NCBI GenBank assembly: GCA_031267485.1
Contig: JAIRYY010000339.1
Span: 1-6,828, forward strand
From: Tannerella sp.
GTDB lineage: Bacteria; Bacteroidota; Bacteroidia; Bacteroidales; Tannerellaceae
Direction of reading: 5' to 3'
Length of the DNA stretch: 6,828 bases
Below the pieces are notes generated by a model, which made no database searches, was not told the origin of the DNA, and saw nothing but the letters and a program-made list of their open reading frames with translations. The translations under genes and the position numbers were made by a program. Below are positions 5,935-6,828 of this stretch, piece after piece; position 1 is the stretch's first letter; each line of letters begins with the position of its first letter.

Positions 5935-5953
5935 ACTGATGCAAACACACAAT

Positions 5954-5985
5954 CTTGGCTACCTGAAATTAATTTCCTACCTTTG
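5954..5985 (+). promoter_or_regulatory. Promoter of the AAA-ATPase-like gene
   Basis: CTTG (5954-5957, three of four matches to TTTG) lies exactly 20 bases before TACCTTTG (5978-5985), a full TAnnTTTG match. Transcription would begin near 5990, about 24 bases before the ATG. No purine-rich ribosome site is seen before the start, as is common in Bacteroidota. Confidence 0.6.
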
Positions 5986-6013
5986 AGGGCGAAATTATAA
6001 AAAACGACAAGCC

Positions 6014-6828
6014 ATGTATGAAATGAGAAACTTACCGGTAGGGATACAGGATTTTGAAGATTTGCGCACGAGCAACTGCGTGTATGTCGATAAAACGGCA
6101 TACGTCCACCGGCTGGCCAGCTTTGGCAAGCCGTATTTTCTTGGCCGTCCGCGACGGTTCGGGAAGAGCCTGTTCCTCTCGACGCTCAAAGCCTACTTTC
6201 AGGGAAAGAAGGATCTGTTCGACGGCCTGGCCATCGCCGGGCTGGAAAAGGACTGGATTGAATATCCCGTCATCCACATTGACTTTACGCTCGGCGACGT
6301 GAACCGGCTCGAAACGCTTGTGAGCACGCTTATGCTGAACCTTGAATATGCTGAGAAGCAGCTCGACATCAGCTTCAATGGGATTGACGAACCCGCCGGA
6401 CGCTTCGGCAGACTCATCAAGGATGCCTGCAGCAAGACCGGCCGCAAAGTGGTCGTGCTTATAGACGAATACGACAAGCCGCTGCTCGCCTCCATGGGCA
6501 ATCCCGAACTGAATGAGGAAATGCGCAACGTGCTGAAAAGCTTTTATGGTGTGCTGAAAGGCTCGGACGCCAGCCTGCGCTTCGCATTTCTGACCGGCGT
6601 GACGAAATTCTCGAAAGTAAGCGTTTTCAGCGACCTCAATCAGTTGCAGGACATCAGCATGGATAAACGGTTTTCCGGCGTATGCGGCATCTCGGAGGAA
6701 GAGCTGCTTCGCGATTTCCAGCCCGAACTGCAGGCTTTGGCTGAGGAAACGGGTAAAACCCGCGACGGGGCGTTTGCCGAGATGAAGAAGCGTTACGACG
6801 GCTATCACTTTGCGGCGCGGAGCGAGGA
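6014..6828 (+). CDS. AAA-ATPase-like protein (PF09820 type), 3' end outside window
   Basis: The frame from ATG 6014 is open to the last base, giving 271 complete codons of an unfinished gene. It begins LPVGIQDFEDLR (7-18) and VDKT (25-28), the usual opening of the AAA-ATPase-like family PF09820. The Walker A equivalent is GRPRRFGKS (44-52), Walker B is VVVLIDEYDKP (146-156) with Asp151 and Glu152, a sensor-like FLTGVTKFS follows at 192-200, and YDGYHF at 261-266. Full proteins of this family usually run to roughly 500-600 residues and end in a PD-(D/E)XK nuclease-like domain (DUF1703), not visible here. The family is greatly expanded in Bacteroidales genomes; its role is not established, and defence or mobile-element links are speculation. 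It is divergent from the QueG-like gene and has its own promoter. The opposite-strand open frame over the same bases is a by-product of its composition. Confidence 0.93.
   Translation, partial: MYEMRNLPVGIQDFEDLRTSNCVYVDKTAYVHRLASFGKPYFLGRPRRFGKSLFLSTLKAYFQGKKDLFDGLAIAGLEKDWIEYPVIHIDFTLGDVNRLETLVSTLMLNLEYAEKQLDISFNGIDEPAGRFGRLIKDACSKTGRKVVVLIDEYDKPLLASMGNPELNEEMRNVLKSFYGVLKGSDASLRFAFLTGVTKFSKVSVFSDLNQLQDISMDKRFSGVCGISEEELLRDFQPELQALAEETGKTRDGAFAEMKKRYDGYHFAARSE

Noticed and set aside
5730..6101. 123-codon minus-strand frame between the QueG-like and AAA genes
   Set aside because: It spans the palindrome, the inverted repeat and both promoters, overlaps both neighbouring genes, and its translation shows no recognisable domain.
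6032..6808. Long minus-strand open frame (258 codons) over the last gene
   Set aside because: It is antisense to a clear AAA-ATPase-like gene with Walker motifs on the plus strand, which runs off the window; the minus frame shows no recognisable domain and would bury the promoter region of the real gene.

Overview
The window looks like chromosome of a Bacteroidales bacterium (phylum Bacteroidota); genus is not decidable from what I see. The evidence is the gene order dapB - lepB - second lepB-like gene - wbqC on one strand, a Bacteroidota-type enlarged signal peptidase I, promoters of the Bacteroidota form (TTTG, about 20 bases, TAnnTTTG), a C-terminal domain resembling type IX sorting domains next to an InlB-like repeat, and an AAA-ATPase-like gene of a family that is many-copied in this order.

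Layout. Positions 1-375 (+) are the 3' end of a large secreted or surface protein. Positions 372-745 hold no gene but a dense repeat island: six 7-bp units, a GC-rich hairpin, a perfect 33-bp inverted repeat, then about four 14-16-bp units that are the reverse complement of the first set, then a GC-rich hairpin that may end the leftward operon. Positions 783-4490 (-) are a compact four-gene unit read right to left: dapB (lysine/diaminopimelate synthesis), lepB (signal peptidase I), a signal-peptidase-like paralogue that has lost its catalytic residues, and wbqC; gaps are 26, 54 and 19 bases. A good promoter for this unit lies at 4525-4556. Positions 4652-5689 (-) encode a QueG-like double 4Fe-4S protein with a C-terminal HEAT-like repeat. 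It is followed by a 324-base divergent intergenic region (5690-6013) with a long palindrome, a 10-bp inverted repeat enclosing 88 bases, and a promoter for the last gene. From 6014 (+) an AAA-ATPase-like gene runs off the window end.

Function. DapB feeds meso-DAP and lysine synthesis; LepB releases exported proteins from the inner membrane. They share transcription more plausibly as envelope growth genes than as one pathway. The most interesting point is the tandem of an intact signal peptidase and a paralogue whose Ser and Lys have become Asn and Gly while the overall fold signals remain, suggesting a membrane-anchored pseudoenzyme kept under selection. I see no CRISPR array, tRNA, rRNA, transposase or defence island. 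Nothing here is clearly a new system; the repeat island and the pseudopeptidase deserve a second look.
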